Source: Thermoanaerobacterales bacterium (GTDB lineage: Bacteria; Bacillota; Desulfotomaculia; Desulfotomaculales; JASEER01). From it: a stretch of DNA of 60,435 nucleotides. Both the position numbers and the translations under genes were made by a program. Of the stretch, positions 14,897 to 23,996 are shown piece by piece. The notes under the pieces were generated by a model. It did no database searches, was not told the DNA's origin, and worked only from the letters and a program-made list of their open reading frames with translations. Positions within the stretch are counted from its first letter, which is position 1, and every line of letters starts with the position of its first letter. The DNA lies in the NCBI GenBank assembly GCA_030019475.1, contig JASEER010000011.1, positions 1 to 60,435 on the forward strand, in the 5' to 3' direction.

Positions 14897-15427
14897 GTGT
14901 TGCGACTGCTGAATCCCGACCAGGTCGTATCCTCATTGTTCGACATCGACCTGGACGCCCTGGCGTGGCGGGGCATCAGGGGCTTGATCTTCGATCTGGA
15001 CAATACCATCGTCGAACGCGGCGCGCCGGCCTTCACCCCCGAGGTCCTGGACTGGCTGGAGAGCGCACGGCGGCGCGGGTTTGAGATCGCCATCGTTTCC
15101 AACAACCGCACCCGGCGCGCCGTGGCCATGGCCCGCGAGCACGGAATTCCCGCCGTGTTTCGTGCCGCCAAGCCCCGGCGCCGGCCCTTCCGGAAGGCCC
15201 TGCGCTTCCTCGGCCTGGCGCCGCACGAGACGGCGGTGGTAGGTGATCAGTTGTTTACCGATGTCTTCGGCGGCAACCGCCTGGGCATGTACACCATCCT
15301 GACGCGGCCCCTGCCGGGACCGGAGTTCATAGGCACTCGCCTGATTACCCGGAAGCTGGAGAAGCTGTTTTTGCCCAGGATCTGGCGCCGCCACGGCTTC
15401 GTGTCGGGAGAGCAGGGCCATGCCTGA
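14897..15427 (+). CDS. yqeG: YqeG family HAD-IIIA phosphatase
   Basis: This is a HAD superfamily phosphatase of about 176 residues. HAD motif I is in GLIFDLDNTIVE, motif II in AIVSNNRTRR, and motif III/IV in AVVGDQLFTDVFGGN. The family is widespread in Firmicutes and next to aroE in Bacillus; it resembles phosphatidylglycerophosphate phosphatases of mitochondria and plastids, but the bacterial substrate is not certain. The GTG at 14897 has GAGGAGTGAGG upstream and gives the standard MLRLLNPDQVV start. An earlier GTG at 14885 overlaps the mobA-mobB stop and is less well placed. Confidence 0.88.
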   Translation: MLRLLNPDQVVSSLFDIDLDALAWRGIRGLIFDLDNTIVERGAPAFTPEVLDWLESARRRGFEIAIVSNNRTRRAVAMAREHGIPAVFRAAKPRRRPFRKALRFLGLAPHETAVVGDQLFTDVFGGNRLGMYTILTRPLPGPEFIGTRLITRKLEKLFLPRIWRRHGFVSGEQGHA

Positions 15428-16313
15428 CGCCGCGACTAGGCTCTGCGGTCTGTTGGGCCATCCGGTACGTCATTCCCTTTCCCCCGCGATGCAGAACGCC
15501 GCCTTTCAGGCGGCGGGGCTGAATGTGGTGTACCTCGCCTTCGATGTGCTCCCATCGGAGCTGCCGGCTGCTGTGGCCGCCGTCCGCGCCCTGGGCCTGG
15601 CGGGGGTCAACGTCACGGTGCCGCACAAGGAAGCCTGTCTTCCGCTGTTGGACGAGCTGGACCCGGAGGCGTCGGCCGTCGGGGCCGTTAACGTGGTCGT
15701 GGTCCGTGACGCCCGGTTGGTGGGGTACAACACGGACGGGGACGGCTTCATCCGCGCCCTGCGGGAGGCCGGGGCCGAACCTCGCGGGCGGGCGGCGTTT
15801 ATTCTCGGGGCGGGAGGGGCGGCACGTGCCGTCGCCGTGGCCCTGGCCCTGGCGGGTGCGGCGCGGATCACCATCACCAACCGGACGCCCGAACGCGCGG
15901 CGCGACTCGCCGCCGACCTGACGGCCCTCGGCGCACAGGCCGGAACCCTGTCCTGGGAAGCCCTGGCCGAAGAGGCCCCGGAGGGAAAAACCGCCGTGGC
16001 CGCTTCCGAGTTGATCATTCAGACAACGACGCTCGGCATGCACCCCCGCGCGGACGCCGTCCCGCCGTTACCGGCGCGGTGGTTCAGTCCGCGCCACATC
16101 GCCTGCGATCTGGTCTACAATCCTCGGGAGACAAGGTTCCTGGCCGCGGCCCGCGCCCGGGGGGCGCGCGTTGTGGACGGTCTGGGGATGCTGCTGCACC
16201 AGGGGGCGGCCTCGTTCGAACTGTGGACGGGTCAGCCCGCGCCCCTGGAGGTCATGCGGCGTGCACTCGAGGCGGAGATCACATGTCGTCAAGGTAACTG
16301 CCACAAGACTTAA
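15420..16313 (+). CDS. aroE: Shikimate dehydrogenase
   Basis: This enzyme reduces 3-dehydroshikimate to shikimate with NADPH, in aromatic amino acid synthesis. The 297-residue length is normal. The amino-terminal substrate domain has HSLSPAMQNAAF and NVTVPHKE with catalytic Lys70; NTDGDG carries catalytic Asp106; the Rossmann motif is GAGGAARA (130-137), and NRT follows for NADPH. The ATG overlaps the end of yqeG, with GGAGAGCAGG upstream. It is followed by a 57-base gap containing a repeat hairpin and then aroC. Confidence 0.95.
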   Translation: MPDAATRLCGLLGHPVRHSLSPAMQNAAFQAAGLNVVYLAFDVLPSELPAAVAAVRALGLAGVNVTVPHKEACLPLLDELDPEASAVGAVNVVVVRDARLVGYNTDGDGFIRALREAGAEPRGRAAFILGAGGAARAVAVALALAGAARITITNRTPERAARLAADLTALGAQAGTLSWEALAEEAPEGKTAVAASELIIQTTTLGMHPRADAVPPLPARWFSPRHIACDLVYNPRETRFLAAARARGARVVDGLGMLLHQGAASFELWTGQPAPLEVMRRALEAEITCRQGNCHKT

Positions 16314-16315
16314 AG

Positions 16316-16354
16316 GACTGTTGAAAAAACGAGCATGCCGTTTTTCAACGGTCT
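16316..16354. repeat. Hairpin repeat, core GACCGTTGAAAAACG (copy 2)
   Basis: Between aroE and aroC, GACTGTTGAAAAAACG and CGTTTTTCAACGGTC pair as a stem of about 15 bp with one bulge and one G-T pair around AGCATGC. The right arm, read on the minus strand, is exactly the 15-base core found at 3156-3201. Confidence 0.7.
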
Positions 16355-16370
16355 GACGGGAGACTGATCA

Positions 16371-17537
16371 ATGTTACGCTATCTAACGGCCGGCGAGTCC
16401 CATGGCCGGGCCCTGGTCACCATTGTCGAGGGGCTGCCCGCGGGCCTCCCGGTCAGGGTGGAACAGATCGATGCCCAACTCGCCCGGCGCCAGGGCGGAT
16501 ACGGCCGTGGCGGGCGCATGCGGATTGAACAGGACCGGGCGCGGATCCTTTCCGGGGTCCGGGGGGGCCGGACCCTCGGCTCGCCGGTGGCCCTGTTGAT
16601 CGAGAACCGGGACTGGGCGAACTGGTCCGAGGTGATGGCTGCCGGCCCGGAGGCGCGGGTCGACGGGCGGGTCGTCACCCGGCCCCGCCCGGGGCACGCC
16701 GACCTGGCCGGGGCGCTGAAGTACGGGCACCGCGACCTGCGCAACGTGCTGGAGCGCGCCAGCGCGCGGGAGACGGCGGCGCGGGTGGCCGCCGGTTCCC
16801 TGGCGAGGCGGCTGCTGGAGGAACTGGGGATCGAAATCGTCGGGATGGTAGTGCGGGTCGGCACGGAGACGGCCCAGATGCCCGACAAGCGCCCGGACGA
16901 ACTGCGGGCGCGGGCGGCGGCCTCGGCGGTGATGTGCCCGGACCAGGTCGCATCCCAGCATATGATGGAGGCCATCGACCGTGCCCGGGACACCGGCGAT
17001 ACCCTGGGCGGGGTCTTCGAGGTCCACGCCTACGGCGTCCCGCCGGGCCTGGGCAGCCACGTTCACTGGGACCGTAAACTGGACGGTCGGCTGGCACGGG
17101 CATTAATGAGCATCCAGGCCGTCAAGGGGGTGGAGATCGGGGACGGCTTCGCGGCCGCCGCCAGCCCCGGCTCCGCCGTCGGTGATGAGATCTACTACAG
17201 CAGAGAACGCGGGTTATACCGGATGACCAACCGTGCCGGAGGCATCGAGGGCGGGATGACCAACGGGCAGCCGGTGGTTGTGCGGGCGGCGATGAAGCCC
17301 ATCCCCACTCTGCGCCGCCCGCTGGCGAGCGTCGACCTGGCGACGAAGGAACCGGTGGCCGCGGCCTACGAGCGTTCCGATATCTGCGCCGTACCCGCGG
17401 CCTGCGTCATAGGGGAGGCGGTCATGGCCTGGGAACTGGCTGCGGCCTGCCTGGAGAAGTTCGGCGGCGACACCCTGGACGAGGTGCGCGAGGCTCTTGT
17501 CCGCTACCGGGAGCGTCTTGGGGCGTTCGAATCGTGA
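16371..17537 (+). CDS. aroC: Chorismate synthase
   Basis: This enzyme converts 5-enolpyruvylshikimate-3-phosphate to chorismate using reduced FMN. The 388-residue protein has the family start [12 protein letters not shown], the signature [18 protein letters not shown], and late blocks [16 protein letters not shown] and the ending of the family. The ATG at 16371 lies after GGGAGAC. The end overlaps aroK by 4 bases. Function depends on a supply of reduced flavin; whether it is bifunctional is not readable. Confidence 0.97.
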   Translation: MLRYLTAGESHGRALVTIVEGLPAGLPVRVEQIDAQLARRQGGYGRGGRMRIEQDRARILSGVRGGRTLGSPVALLIENRDWANWSEVMAAGPEARVDGRVVTRPRPGHADLAGALKYGHRDLRNVLERASARETAARVAAGSLARRLLEELGIEIVGMVVRVGTETAQMPDKRPDELRARAAASAVMCPDQVASQHMMEAIDRARDTGDTLGGVFEVHAYGVPPGLGSHVHWDRKLDGRLARALMSIQAVKGVEIGDGFAAAASPGSAVGDEIYYSRERGLYRMTNRAGGIEGGMTNGQPVVVRAAMKPIPTLRRPLASVDLATKEPVAAAYERSDICAVPAACVIGEAVMAWELAAACLEKFGGDTLDEVREALVRYRERLGAFES

Positions 17538-18082
17538 AGAACATCGTTCTGATCGGCTTCATGGGCACCGGGAAGAGTTCGATCGGGCGCCGGCTGGCGC
17601 GACGCCTGGGACGGCCCTTCCTGGACACCGACGCCGAGATCGAGCGCCTGACCGGTAAGACGGTGGACCGCATCTTCGCCGAGGACGGCGAGGTCCGTTT
17701 TCGTTCCGAAGAGAGGCTCCTGTGCGCCAAGCTGTCCCGGCCGCAGGGCCTGGTCGTCGCCACCGGCGGCGGTATGGTCCTCAACCCGGAGAACGTGCGG
17801 TTGCTGCAGGCGGGAGGGGTCCTGATCGCCCTGCGCGCCGACCCGGAGACGATTTACCGGCGGGTACGGCGCAAGAGAACCCGCCCCCTTCTCCGGGGGG
17901 ACCTGAGAGAGCGGATCGCCGTCCTGCTCCGCCAGCGGCAGGGCGTTTACGCGGTCGCCGAGTTTTCCGTGGACACCGGGCTCCTGACCATTGACCATGC
18001 AGTGGGGCGTATCCTGGGCTACCTGAAGGAGAGACATGGGATTGAAGACGCGGGAACTGATTGTACCGCTGGGCCGTCGTAG
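17534..18082 (+). CDS. aroK: Shikimate kinase
   Basis: This P-loop kinase phosphorylates shikimate at the 3-hydroxyl with ATP. The 182-residue protein has Walker [10 protein letters not shown] (8-16), the shikimate-binding DTDAEIE and the VATGGGMV block, and the lid arginines in KRTRPLL. The start is GTG at 17534, overlapping the aroC stop in GTGA. The last 47 bases overlap the start of aroB, so translation is tightly coupled. Confidence 0.95.
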   Translation: MKNIVLIGFMGTGKSSIGRRLARRLGRPFLDTDAEIERLTGKTVDRIFAEDGEVRFRSEERLLCAKLSRPQGLVVATGGGMVLNPENVRLLQAGGVLIALRADPETIYRRVRRKRTRPLLRGDLRERIAVLLRQRQGVYAVAEFSVDTGLLTIDHAVGRILGYLKERHGIEDAGTDCTAGPS

Positions 18083-19142
18083 TTATCCGGTAATCATCGG
18101 CGCCGGTATCCTTGACCTGGCGGGGCTGCAGTCGGCCGCGGCCGCCCAGGGCGAGAAGGTGATGGTGATCACCAACTCCACGGTGGGGGGCCTGTACGGC
18201 CGTCCGGTCCGGGAGAGCCTTGAACGGGCCGGGCGTACCGTCGTGTGGGCCGAGATGCCGGACGGCGAGGAATACAAAACGCTGGAGACCGTCGCCGCCC
18301 TCTATGACCAGGCTTTCTCCGCGGGACTGGACCGCGGCGGCCTGGTCGTCGCCCTGGGCGGGGGCGTGGTCGGGGACGTGGCCGGATTCGCGGCCGCGAC
18401 CTACATGCGGGGAGTGGCCTTCGCCCAAGTTCCCACGACCCTGCTGGCCCAGGTGGACAGCAGCGTCGGGGGCAAGGTGGGGGTGAACCACCCCAAGGGC
18501 AAGAACATCATCGGCGCCTTCTACCAGCCCCGCTTTGTCCTGGCCGATGTCCGCACGTTATGCACTTTGCCGGCGCGGGAGATCCGTGCCGGCCTCGCCG
18601 AGGTCATCAAGTACGGCGTCATTCGCGACGCCGCTTTCTTCGCCTGGCTGGAAGAAAACCTGGACCGGCTCCTGGGGCTGCGTGAGGACGCGCTCGCCGA
18701 GGCCGTATACCACTCCTGCCGCATTAAGGCCGAGGTCGTGGCCGCGGACGAGACAGAACAAGGGCTGCGGGAGGTCCTGAACTTCGGGCACACGGTGGGC
18801 CATGCCCTGGAAAGCCTGACCTCTTACAGGGCCTATCGCCACGGCGAGGCCGTCGCCGCCGGGATGGTGGCGGAGGCCCGCCTGGCGATGGCCGAAGGGA
18901 TGCTGAGCGAAGCGGACTACCGCCGCCTGTGCGCCCTGGTGGCGCGCGCCGGGCTGCCGGTTGAACTGCCGGACCGCTGGGGGCCGGAGGAGTGGCTGGA
19001 GCATTTCACCCGGGACAAGAAGACCAGGGATGGGCGGGTGGCCTTTGTTCTCCCGACGGCCATCGGGCGGGTGGTGGTCCGCCAGGATCTGCCTTCGTAC
19101 GCGGTTGTGTCCGGTTTGTTCGGGACGGCAAAAGGTGGGTGA
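18036..19142 (+). CDS. aroB: 3-dehydroquinate synthase
   Basis: This NAD and metal-dependent enzyme converts DAHP to 3-dehydroquinate, the second shikimate step. The 368-residue protein shows VALGGGVVGDVAGF, the substrate block VDSSVGGKVGVNHP, EVIKYGVI and the metal-binding FGHTVGHALE and RHGEAVAAGM. The ATG at 18036 sits within aroK behind AAGGAGAG. aroB ends only 5 bases before the pilB start, which places the aro genes and the pilus genes on one probable transcript. Confidence 0.96.
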   Translation: MGLKTRELIVPLGRRSYPVIIGAGILDLAGLQSAAAAQGEKVMVITNSTVGGLYGRPVRESLERAGRTVVWAEMPDGEEYKTLETVAALYDQAFSAGLDRGGLVVALGGGVVGDVAGFAAATYMRGVAFAQVPTTLLAQVDSSVGGKVGVNHPKGKNIIGAFYQPRFVLADVRTLCTLPAREIRAGLAEVIKYGVIRDAAFFAWLEENLDRLLGLREDALAEAVYHSCRIKAEVVAADETEQGLREVLNFGHTVGHALESLTSYRAYRHGEAVAAGMVAEARLAMAEGMLSEADYRRLCALVARAGLPVELPDRWGPEEWLEHFTRDKKTRDGRVAFVLPTAIGRVVVRQDLPSYAVVSGLFGTAKGG

Positions 19143-19147
19143 GGCGG

Positions 19148-20851
19148 GTGCCTGAGGAGATGGAAAGCCACGCTAAAAAACTGCTGGGGGAACTCTTGGT
19201 CGAGGCCGGGGTGATCACCGTCGATCAGTTGCGGCGTGCCCTGGAAGAGCAGGCACGCAACGGCGAGCGCCTGGGAAGGGTGCTGGTGCGAATGGGTTTC
19301 GCCAGGGAGGAGGACATCACCACCGTCCTGGGGGAGCAGTTGGGCTTCGGACAGGCCGGGCAACTGCAGCCGGACGACCTTGGCCTCCTGGATCTGTTGC
19401 CGGAACAGGTAGTGAAACGCTATCGAGTCTTTCCTCTCCGGCGGGAGTCGGACCGCCTGACGGTGGCCATGGCCGACCCCACGAACCTGATGGCCATCGA
19501 CGATCTGCGCCTGCTCACCGGCCTCGAAATCAGGCCGGTACTGGCCGGCGAGTGGCAGATCGACGGGGCCATTAAGAAATATTACGGAATGTCCGAACTG
19601 GAAAAGGCCTTCAGGGAGATCCAGATTGTCGAGGACGAAACCCTGTCCTTGGACCAGGGAGAGGCGGCCAACCCCGACGAGCCGCCCATCGTCCGCCTGA
19701 TCAACGGGATTATCGTGCAGGCCGTGGAGCAGGGAGCCAGCGATGTCCACATCGAACCGGGCCCGAAGGATGTGCGCGTGCGCTTCCGCATCGACGGGAT
19801 GCTGCGCGAGGCAATGCAATTGCCACTGAAGGCACGTGCCTCCCTGGCGGCCAGGGTGAAGATAATGGCGCAACTGAATATTGCGGAACGCCGCCTCCCC
19901 CAGGAGGGGAGGATCCACATCAGGTACCGCGGCCGGGAGATCGACCTGCGTGTTTCCCTTCTTCCGACCATCTTTGGCGAAAAGGCGGTTATTAGGCTCC
20001 TGGACCGTAACCAGTTAGTGACCGACATTGCGCGGCTGGGTTTTGCGCCGGCCAACCTGGAGAAGTTTTGCCGCCTCCTTCAGGCCGGTCACGGAATGAT
20101 CCTGGTTACTGGTCCCACCGGCAGCGGGAAAACCACCACCCTTTACGCCGCGCTCAAGGAAATCTGCGTGCCGGAGCGGAACATCGTTACTGTCGAAGAC
20201 CCGGTGGAGTACGTCCTGGATGGCATTACGCAGTGCCAGGTCCGGCCCGGGATCGGCTACACTTTCGCGGTCGCGCTGCGGGCCTTGCTGCGGCAGGACC
20301 CGGACGTGATCATGATCGGAGAGGTACGCGACTCCGAGACCGCCCAGATCGCCGTCCGAGCGGCGACCACCGGCCACTTGGTCCTTTCCACCCTGCATAC
20401 GAACAACGCCGTGGGGGCGGTGGTGCGCCTGGCGGATATGGGTATTGAACCCTATCTTGTGGCCTCGTCCGTCCTGGGTGTCGTCGCTCAGCGGCTGGTG
20501 CGGGTGATCTGCCCCCGGTGCCGCGAGCCTTACCCCCTTGAAGCTTTCTCCCCGGAGCGCGCCTTTCTCGGATTGGGACCGGATGAGCCAGCGATGTTGT
20601 ACCGCGGCCGGGGCTGCGGGCACTGTGGGCAGACGGGCTACCGCGGCCGCACGGCGGTCCAGGAGTTGCTCCTTCTCGACCGGGCACTTCGCGCCCTGAT
20701 TACCGAAGGCCCCCCGGCGCATGAGATCTGGCAGGCGGCTCGTGAGAGGGGCCTTATCAGCCTGCGTGACGATGCCGTGGGCAAGGTCCGGGACGGCATT
20801 ACCACGGTGTCCGAAGCCGTGCGGGCCGTATTGATAGACGAGGAGGATTAG
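19148..20851 (+). CDS. pilB: Type IV pilus assembly ATPase PilB / GspE
   Basis: This hexameric ATPase powers pilus extension at the cytoplasmic face. The 567-residue protein has an amino-terminal MshEN domain (about 10-150), then the catalytic core with Walker A GPTGSGKTT, an Asp box around VTVEDPVEY, Walker B in DPDVIMIGEVRD and the His box in STLHTNNA. A zinc-type tetracysteine (ICPRC and CGHCGQTGYRGR) follows. The GTG at 19148 has the best ribosome binding site; an ATG four codons later is too close to GAGGAG. MshEN domains in PilB-type ATPases can bind c-di-GMP, which fits the riboswitch candidate downstream. Confidence 0.94.
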   Translation: MPEEMESHAKKLLGELLVEAGVITVDQLRRALEEQARNGERLGRVLVRMGFAREEDITTVLGEQLGFGQAGQLQPDDLGLLDLLPEQVVKRYRVFPLRRESDRLTVAMADPTNLMAIDDLRLLTGLEIRPVLAGEWQIDGAIKKYYGMSELEKAFREIQIVEDETLSLDQGEAANPDEPPIVRLINGIIVQAVEQGASDVHIEPGPKDVRVRFRIDGMLREAMQLPLKARASLAARVKIMAQLNIAERRLPQEGRIHIRYRGREIDLRVSLLPTIFGEKAVIRLLDRNQLVTDIARLGFAPANLEKFCRLLQAGHGMILVTGPTGSGKTTTLYAALKEICVPERNIVTVEDPVEYVLDGITQCQVRPGIGYTFAVALRALLRQDPDVIMIGEVRDSETAQIAVRAATTGHLVLSTLHTNNAVGAVVRLADMGIEPYLVASSVLGVVAQRLVRVICPRCREPYPLEAFSPERAFLGLGPDEPAMLYRGRGCGHCGQTGYRGRTAVQELLLLDRALRALITEGPPAHEIWQAARERGLISLRDDAVGKVRDGITTVSEAVRAVLIDEED

Positions 20852-20858
20852 GGAGCCG

Positions 20859-21953
20859 ATGAGAATGGAATCCCTCTTGAAGCTGGCCGTCGAAACGGGG
20901 GCTTCGGATCTGCACCTTACGGTAGGCAGCCTGCCGGTCCTGCGCCTTGACGGGCGCCTTACCCCCCTGGACGACCCCGCCCTTGGCGCCGCGGGCGTCA
21001 TGCCCGACCTGACGCACAGCCTGACCCCGGAGGACACCGAAGACCTGGCCAGACAGGTGATGGACGAGAGGCAGCGCCGGGAATTCTCAGCACGGGGGGA
21101 GATCGACTTTTCTTTTTCCCTGCCTGGGAAAGGGCGCTTCAGGGTCAATGCCTACCGGCAGCGCGGCAGCGTTGCCATGGCGATACGCCCTGTGAAAATG
21201 GAAATCCCTTCTGTGGCCGAACTCGGGCTGCCGTCGGTGGTCACGCAGCTGGCCCTGTTGCAGCGGGGATTGGTCCTGGTCACGGGTCCGACCGGCAGTG
21301 GCAAGTCGACCACCCTTGCGGCTATGATTGACCTTCTGAACAGTGAGAGGCGCTTGCATATCATCACCATCGAGGACCCCATCGAGTATATTCACCGCCA
21401 CCGCCGCTGCCTGATCAACCAGCGGGAGATCGGGCTGGACAGTGAGTCGTTTGCCTCCGCCTTGCGGGCGGCGATGCGCGAGGATCCGGACGTTATCCTG
21501 GTCGGCGAGATGCGCGACCTCGAAACGATCAGCACCGCGATTACCGCCGCCGAGACCGGCCACCTGGTCCTGGCCACTCTTCACACCCTGAACGCCGTCC
21601 AAACCATCGATCGTATTGTTGATGTTTTCCCTCCGCACCAGCAGCAGCAAATCCGGTACCAACTCGCCCTTGTGTTGCAGGGGGTCATCTCCCAGCAGCT
21701 CATCCCGCGCCAGGACAGCCGGGGGCGCGTACCGGCCGTCGAAGTGATGATCGTTACTCCCGCCATCCGCAATTTGATCCGGGAAAATAAGACGCACCAG
21801 ATCGCCAGCCATATCCAGACCGGCGCCCGGAGCGGGATGCAGACCATGGAAAGTTCACTTGCGCATCTCTATCGGCAGGGGCTGATCAGCCTGCAGGAGG
21901 CCCTGGATCGTGCCCCCGATCCGGAGACATTGAGGCGGTTGCTAAATATGTAA
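20859..21953 (+). CDS. pilT: Twitching motility / pilus retraction ATPase PilT
   Basis: This hexameric ATPase depolymerises type IV pili. The 364-residue length is typical. The amino-terminal domain starts LLKLAVETGASDLHL; the core has Walker A GPTGSGKST, Walker B in DPDVILVGEMRD and the His box ATLHTLNA, and the retraction-specific AIRNLIRE motif is present near the carboxy terminus. The ATG at 20859 follows GAGGAGG; a second ATG two codons later is possible. Presence of PilT suggests dynamic pili used for twitching, adhesion or DNA uptake, and not only a secretion pseudopilus. Confidence 0.95.
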   Translation: MRMESLLKLAVETGASDLHLTVGSLPVLRLDGRLTPLDDPALGAAGVMPDLTHSLTPEDTEDLARQVMDERQRREFSARGEIDFSFSLPGKGRFRVNAYRQRGSVAMAIRPVKMEIPSVAELGLPSVVTQLALLQRGLVLVTGPTGSGKSTTLAAMIDLLNSERRLHIITIEDPIEYIHRHRRCLINQREIGLDSESFASALRAAMREDPDVILVGEMRDLETISTAITAAETGHLVLATLHTLNAVQTIDRIVDVFPPHQQQQIRYQLALVLQGVISQQLIPRQDSRGRVPAVEVMIVTPAIRNLIRENKTHQIASHIQTGARSGMQTMESSLAHLYRQGLISLQEALDRAPDPETLRRLLNM

Positions 21954-21983
21954 CAATACTGAATGCTTTTATTTAAATCTTTG

Positions 21984-22013
21984 TTGAATAACCCATTAAT
22001 CGTCGATTATAAT
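21984..22013 (+). promoter_or_regulatory. Sigma-A-like promoter ahead of pilC
   Basis: TTGAAT (21984-21989), an 18-base spacer and a perfect TATAAT (22008-22013) lie in an AT-rich island after pilT. The predicted start, near 22020, falls just before the candidate riboswitch. Confidence 0.65.
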
Positions 22014-22025
22014 CATAAAAAACAT

Positions 22026-22107
22026 GTCTTAGGGCAATTTCTCTAAGACCAGAAATATGCAAAACCACGGATCCCCGGAAAGTGTTTTCCAGTGCAGCCG
22101 GGCTGCC
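22026..22107 (+). promoter_or_regulatory. Candidate c-di-GMP-I (GEMM-family) riboswitch
   Basis: The leader of pilC contains elements in GEMM order: GGCA (22033-22036) able to pair with TGCC (22104-22107), a P1b-like hairpin ATTTCT/AGAAAT (22037-22056), then ATGCAAAACCACGG, a GGAAA/TTTCC hairpin (22077-22090) and AGCCGGGCTGCC. This matches, by memory, the family blocks ACGCAAAGCCACGG and AGCCGGGTTGCC. The GAAA tetraloop is replaced by a longer loop. An alternative hairpin GTCTTAG/CTAAGAC (22026-22049) is mutually exclusive with P1b. No terminator with a U-run follows, so control may act on translation. GEMM elements ahead of pilus genes are known in clostridia and Geobacter. Confidence 0.58.
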
Positions 22108-22147
22108 AAAAAAATTGAGCCAACTGTCGAATGAGCCGGAGGGCAGG

Positions 22148-23380
22148 ATGCCGCAGACCTATCTTTACAGGGCCCGTGACATTCACGGCCGGCTGTTCAG
22201 GGGCCGGATCGAAGCGGAGACGTCCCTTGCGGCGGCAGCCACCTTGCGTTCCCGCCATTACTTCGTCACGGAAATGCGCCCGGCGCCCGACACCAGCCGC
22301 GAACTTGCAATGCGCATACCGTGGGTGGGAAAAGTCGGCGTACGAGAGATGGCCGTTTTCTGCCGCCAGTTTGCGACCATGATTGAGGCCGGAGTGCCTA
22401 TCCTCGGGGTCCTGGAGATCCTGGTTCGCCAGACCGACAACGTTGCGCTGCGAAAGGCGTTGATCGCGGTAATCGCCGACCTGCGGGGCGGGCGTACTCT
22501 TGCGCAGGCCCTGGAAGCACAGCCTTGCGTTTTTCCGCCCCTCCTCGTGAGCATGGTTAAGGCCGGCGAGGTAGGCGGCGTGCTCGATACCGCTCTCACC
22601 CGCATGGCCGAACACTTCGAGCGGGAACACGACCTGCTGGAGAAGGTAAAGTCGGCCATGACTTACCCCTTGATACTGCTTGTCGTGGGCTTTCTAGCGG
22701 TCGGTTTCCTGGTTACGTTTGTTCTGCCAAGTTTTATTGACATCCTGGCGAACGTGGGCGTTCCACTGCCCCTGCCGACGCGCGTGTTGATGGCCATGAG
22801 CGGGTATTCGCACCAATACTGGTACCTGGTCCTGGCCGTTACCATCGGCGGGTTCCTTGCCTTGGGCCAGGCCTTGCGGCAGCCCAGGGTACGCGAAGCC
22901 CTGGACGGTTTATCCCTGCGCCTGCCTGTTTTCGGACCTCTTCTGACCAAGGTGGGTGTTTCCCGCTTCTGCCGGATGCTGGCCACCCTCCTGGGAGCCG
23001 GTGTCCCGCTCCTGCAGGCACTGGAGATTGTGAAGGGCACCGCTGGCAACGCCGTTCTGGCCCGGGTCGCTGCGGCCGCCCGGCAGGCCGCCAGCGAGGG
23101 CCGGGAGCTGGCCGCGGTTCTGGCCGAAAGCCCGATCATCCCGCCGCTGGTCGGGCGTATGGCGGCAGTCGGGGAGGAGACCGGCGCGCTGGACCGGATG
23201 CTGGAGAAAGCCGCCGACTTCTATGACCGGGAGACCAACGCTACCGTGTCCCGCCTGTCGTCTCTGCTTGAGCCCGCGCTGCTGGTCTTTATGGGGGTGG
23301 TGGTAGGGACGGTGGTCATAGCCATCCTTTGGCCGATGTTCAGGGTCATCAGCGGCGCCGGGCTGATGGCGGGGATGTAA
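22148..23380 (+). CDS. pilC: Type IV pilus inner-membrane platform protein PilC / GspF
   Basis: PilC forms the membrane platform that couples PilB/PilT to the growing pilus. The 410-residue protein has two repeated T2SSF domains (about 70-195 and 272-395) with FCRQFATMIEAGVPILGVLE and FCRMLATLLGAGVPLLQALE as their matching starts, and three main membrane segments including LILLVVGFLAVGFLVTFVLP and the last near VVVGTVVIAILWPMF. The ATG at 22148 has GGAGGG upstream and gives the standard MPQTYLYRARD start. It heads the part of the operon behind the new promoter. Confidence 0.94.
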   Translation: MPQTYLYRARDIHGRLFRGRIEAETSLAAAATLRSRHYFVTEMRPAPDTSRELAMRIPWVGKVGVREMAVFCRQFATMIEAGVPILGVLEILVRQTDNVALRKALIAVIADLRGGRTLAQALEAQPCVFPPLLVSMVKAGEVGGVLDTALTRMAEHFEREHDLLEKVKSAMTYPLILLVVGFLAVGFLVTFVLPSFIDILANVGVPLPLPTRVLMAMSGYSHQYWYLVLAVTIGGFLALGQALRQPRVREALDGLSLRLPVFGPLLTKVGVSRFCRMLATLLGAGVPLLQALEIVKGTAGNAVLARVAAAARQAASEGRELAAVLAESPIIPPLVGRMAAVGEETGALDRMLEKAADFYDRETNATVSRLSSLLEPALLVFMGVVVGTVVIAILWPMFRVISGAGLMAGM

Positions 23381-23489
23381 AGTTCCGCAGTAAGATGCCT
23401 CAGGCGAGGAGGGGTGATGAGGGCTTTCGGGGAGGGGAAACCTTTCGACCCCAGGATTCTTGAAAACCGTTGAGGAGGTTGGAAAAAAG

Positions 23490-23996
23490 ATGCATACATG
23501 GATTAAACGGTATGCCGGCAACGAGAAAGGCTTCACGCTCATTGAACTCATGGTTGTGGTGATTATTCTGGGCGTATTGGCGGCCATTGCCGTCCCGAAC
23601 TTCACGGGCCAGACCGACCGGGCCAAAAAGGGCCGGGCCATTACCGAACTGAAAAGCATGAAGACCATCATTGATCTCTACAAGATGGACAATAATGAGT
23701 TTCCCGAGGTAGGCAATACAGTTGCGGACGAAGTGAATACCATTGCGGAGGTCCTTCAGAAGGATGGCATCAATTGGACCGGAGACAGCGACGGCATCAA
23801 GGACCCGTGGGGCAATCCTTACACGTATGCCGTAAATGATGATAAGGATAAGTATGTCGTATTCTCCATGGGCCCCGACGGAGACGCCGGTGATAATGAT
23901 TCGAACAAAGACAACATTTATGTGACAAAGGATAAGAACCCGACGGAAGGTGCACATGACATTGCCTATAGTGAAGATGTTGAATCGGCCGACTGA
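23490..23996 (+). CDS. GspG-like major pilin / pseudopilin
   Basis: This is the probable main structural subunit. The 168-residue prepilin has a short basic leader (MHTWIKRYAGNEKG) cleaved before FTLIELMVVVIILGVLAAIA. The carboxy-terminal domain has DPWGNPYTY and MGPDGDAGDND, the calcium-binding loop typical of GspG major pseudopilins. The protein is rich in Asp, Lys and Asn, and lower in GC than its neighbours. The ATG at 23490 follows GAGGAGG. It overlaps pilD by one base (TGATG). Whether it forms a long pilus or a short pseudopilus cannot be read; PilT favours a dynamic fibre. Confidence 0.9.
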   Translation: MHTWIKRYAGNEKGFTLIELMVVVIILGVLAAIAVPNFTGQTDRAKKGRAITELKSMKTIIDLYKMDNNEFPEVGNTVADEVNTIAEVLQKDGINWTGDSDGIKDPWGNPYTYAVNDDKDKYVVFSMGPDGDAGDNDSNKDNIYVTKDKNPTEGAHDIAYSEDVESAD

